A stretch of DNA of 64,000 bases from Rubrobacter xylanophilus (GTDB lineage: Bacteria; Actinomycetota; Rubrobacteria; Rubrobacterales; Rubrobacteraceae): contig NZ_AP019791.1 in assembly GCF_007164525.1 (NCBI RefSeq), forward strand, positions 2,219,501 to 2,283,500. The letters run 5' to 3'. Below the pieces are notes generated by a model, which saw only the letters and a program-made list of their open reading frames with translations, did not search any database and was not told the origin of the DNA. The position numbers and the translations under genes were made by a program. Shown piece by piece: positions 63,208-64,000 of the stretch (position 1 is its first letter; each line of letters starts with the position of its first letter).

Positions 63208-63366
63208 CGTCGGGTTCCTCGGCTTACCCACAACTTCGATGAGCCCGGGAAATGACCTCGCCGCTGATCCCCCCTCGGGCACAGGCGCTTCGCACACGAA
63301 ACGAGCCACCAGGCGGCCTCAAGAAGCCCAAAAACCCTGCCGATCTGGTTTACATCTCCGAAAAGT

Positions 63367-63381
63367 CCCGATAGCATCGGG
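63367..63381 (+). promoter_or_regulatory. short hairpin over the sortase ribosome site
   Basis: CCCGAT and ATCGGG pair around AGC, 3 bp before the sortase ATG, and would hide the weak GGG ribosome site. The 63208-63366 leader upstream shows no riboswitch I recognise. Confidence 0.4.
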
Positions 63382-63384
63382 TTT

Positions 63385-64000
63385 ATGGCGCTGATCGAAA
63401 GCCGGAGGAACACCAAACGTCGGAGGCGCAGGCGTTCGAGGAGTGAATTCACCTTCGACAGGAGACGAGCCGTCAGGAAGCGCCGGAGAAGTCGCGCCGC
63501 GTTTTTCTTTCTGTTCGTGCTTGCGGCGCTCACCCTGGCGGGTCTAGAGGCCATCGGCTCCTCTTCTTTCGGCAGCCTCTCACTGTCCGCTGGCCAGGTT
63601 TCTCTCCAGAAGGTAGAAGCCCCCACCGTTGCGCAAGCCCCGGAGGCGGTGTCCGAACCAGCGGCGGAGGAGAAGTCTCCCGGACGCAAGCGAGCCGAGC
63701 GGGACGGCGAGGGACCGGTTGCACCTCCGCCGGGCGATCCCACCATGTACCTCACGATCCCCAAGCTGGGACTTTACAAGAACACCGTATACAACGATTC
63801 CTCACCGGCGACGCTGGACCTTGGGGCGGCGAAGATCCCTTCGACTGGCTTCCCATGGCAGGACAACGCCAACACCTACATCGCCGGGCACAGGATCGGC
63901 TACGCTGGGACCGAGAGCTACTACCAGTTCTACGAACTGCCGAGCATGCAGCGGGGCGACGAGGTGATCCTGGAAGACGCCAACGGCTCGATCTACAAGT
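63385..64000 (+). CDS. sortase (class E-like), C-terminus cut by window edge
   Basis: The first 205 codons of a sortase. A very basic N-terminus (about 14 Arg/Lys in the first 35 residues) is followed by one membrane span (AAFFFLFVLAALTLAGLEAI), a low-complexity Ala/Glu/Pro linker and the catalytic domain starting MYLTIPKLGLYKN. NANTYIAGHRIGY contains the catalytic His; the TLxTC cysteine lies beyond the window. It would attach LPxTG/LAxTG-type proteins to peptidoglycan. ATG at 63385 directly follows a short hairpin. Confidence 0.88.
   Translation, partial: MALIESRRNTKRRRRRRSRSEFTFDRRRAVRKRRRSRAAFFFLFVLAALTLAGLEAIGSSSFGSLSLSAGQVSLQKVEAPTVAQAPEAVSEPAAEEKSPGRKRAERDGEGPVAPPPGDPTMYLTIPKLGLYKNTVYNDSSPATLDLGAAKIPSTGFPWQDNANTYIAGHRIGYAGTESYYQFYELPSMQRGDEVILEDANGSIYK

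Noticed and set aside
63208-63384. Riboswitch in the leader of the sortase gene
   Set aside because: Leaders of cell-wall genes in actinobacteria can hold c-di-AMP riboswitches, but I could not identify the conserved core; only a short hairpin is reported.

Overview
The window reads as a chromosome segment of a high-GC actinobacterium, most probably a Rubrobacter-type organism. Pointers are the very GC-rich housekeeping genes, an F420-type reductase, OpcA next to glucose-6-phosphate dehydrogenase, and a GH38/sugar-ABC locus that fits mannosylglycerate use. The genus assignment is inference; no rRNA or other marker is present.

Layout. 1-3.7 kb: a keto-deoxy-sugar acid operon on the minus strand (MFS transporter, SDR dehydrogenase, KDG kinase, KDPG aldolase cut by the window edge). 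3.7-8.2 kb: lysine/diaminopimelate synthesis by the succinylase route (lysA divergent from dapC-dapD-dapE). 8.2-30.7 kb: an accessory island, described below. 30.7-33 kb: a NarL-type two-component system. 33-40.9 kb: F420-type reductase, GH38 alpha-mannosidase, and a carbohydrate ABC transporter with two substrate-binding proteins. 40.9-48.5 kb: AI-2E family permease, an ABC exporter, lipoate ligase-like protein, CorA, alcohol dehydrogenase, epimerase. 48.6-55.9 kb: a compact pentose phosphate operon transcribed tal-tkt-gnd-zwf-opcA-pgl. 56-59.2 kb: MerR regulator with membrane protein, a single-strand binding protein, a ComEC-like hydrolase. 59.3-63.2 kb: copper-type ATPase, metallochaperone, thioredoxin and a MerR regulator. 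The right edge is the start of a sortase gene.

The island holds two apparent antimicrobial-peptide systems. The first (16.3-22.0 kb) has the gene content of a circular bacteriocin cluster: a 115-residue precursor whose last 64 residues look like a head-to-tail cyclised peptide of the circularin/uberolysin type, then a 620-residue multi-pass membrane protein, an ABC ATPase, a SpoIIM/DUF95 membrane protein and a second ABC ATPase/permease pair. The second is a family of four full-length, one truncated and two fragmentary genes. Each full-length protein has an N-terminal DCC/DUF393 thioredoxin-like domain with a CGAC motif, an internal Tat-like SRxxFLK motif plus hydrophobic segment, a variable middle, and a C-terminal tail of about 50-75 residues with 8-16 cysteines. 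The plan recalls halocin C8-type proproteins. Several copies are followed by a small membrane protein that could give immunity. Five copies of one 33-bp element (three GGTATGA/TCATACC boxes) sit 76-85 bp upstream of the starts, so the family looks co-regulated; the adjacent two-component system is the obvious candidate regulator.

The island is littered with insertion sequences (intact IS701-like and IS982-like copies; broken IS5, IS3 and IS630 copies), segmental duplications and frameshifted remnants. The conserved front half and variable cysteine-rich tails suggest a diversifying gene family.
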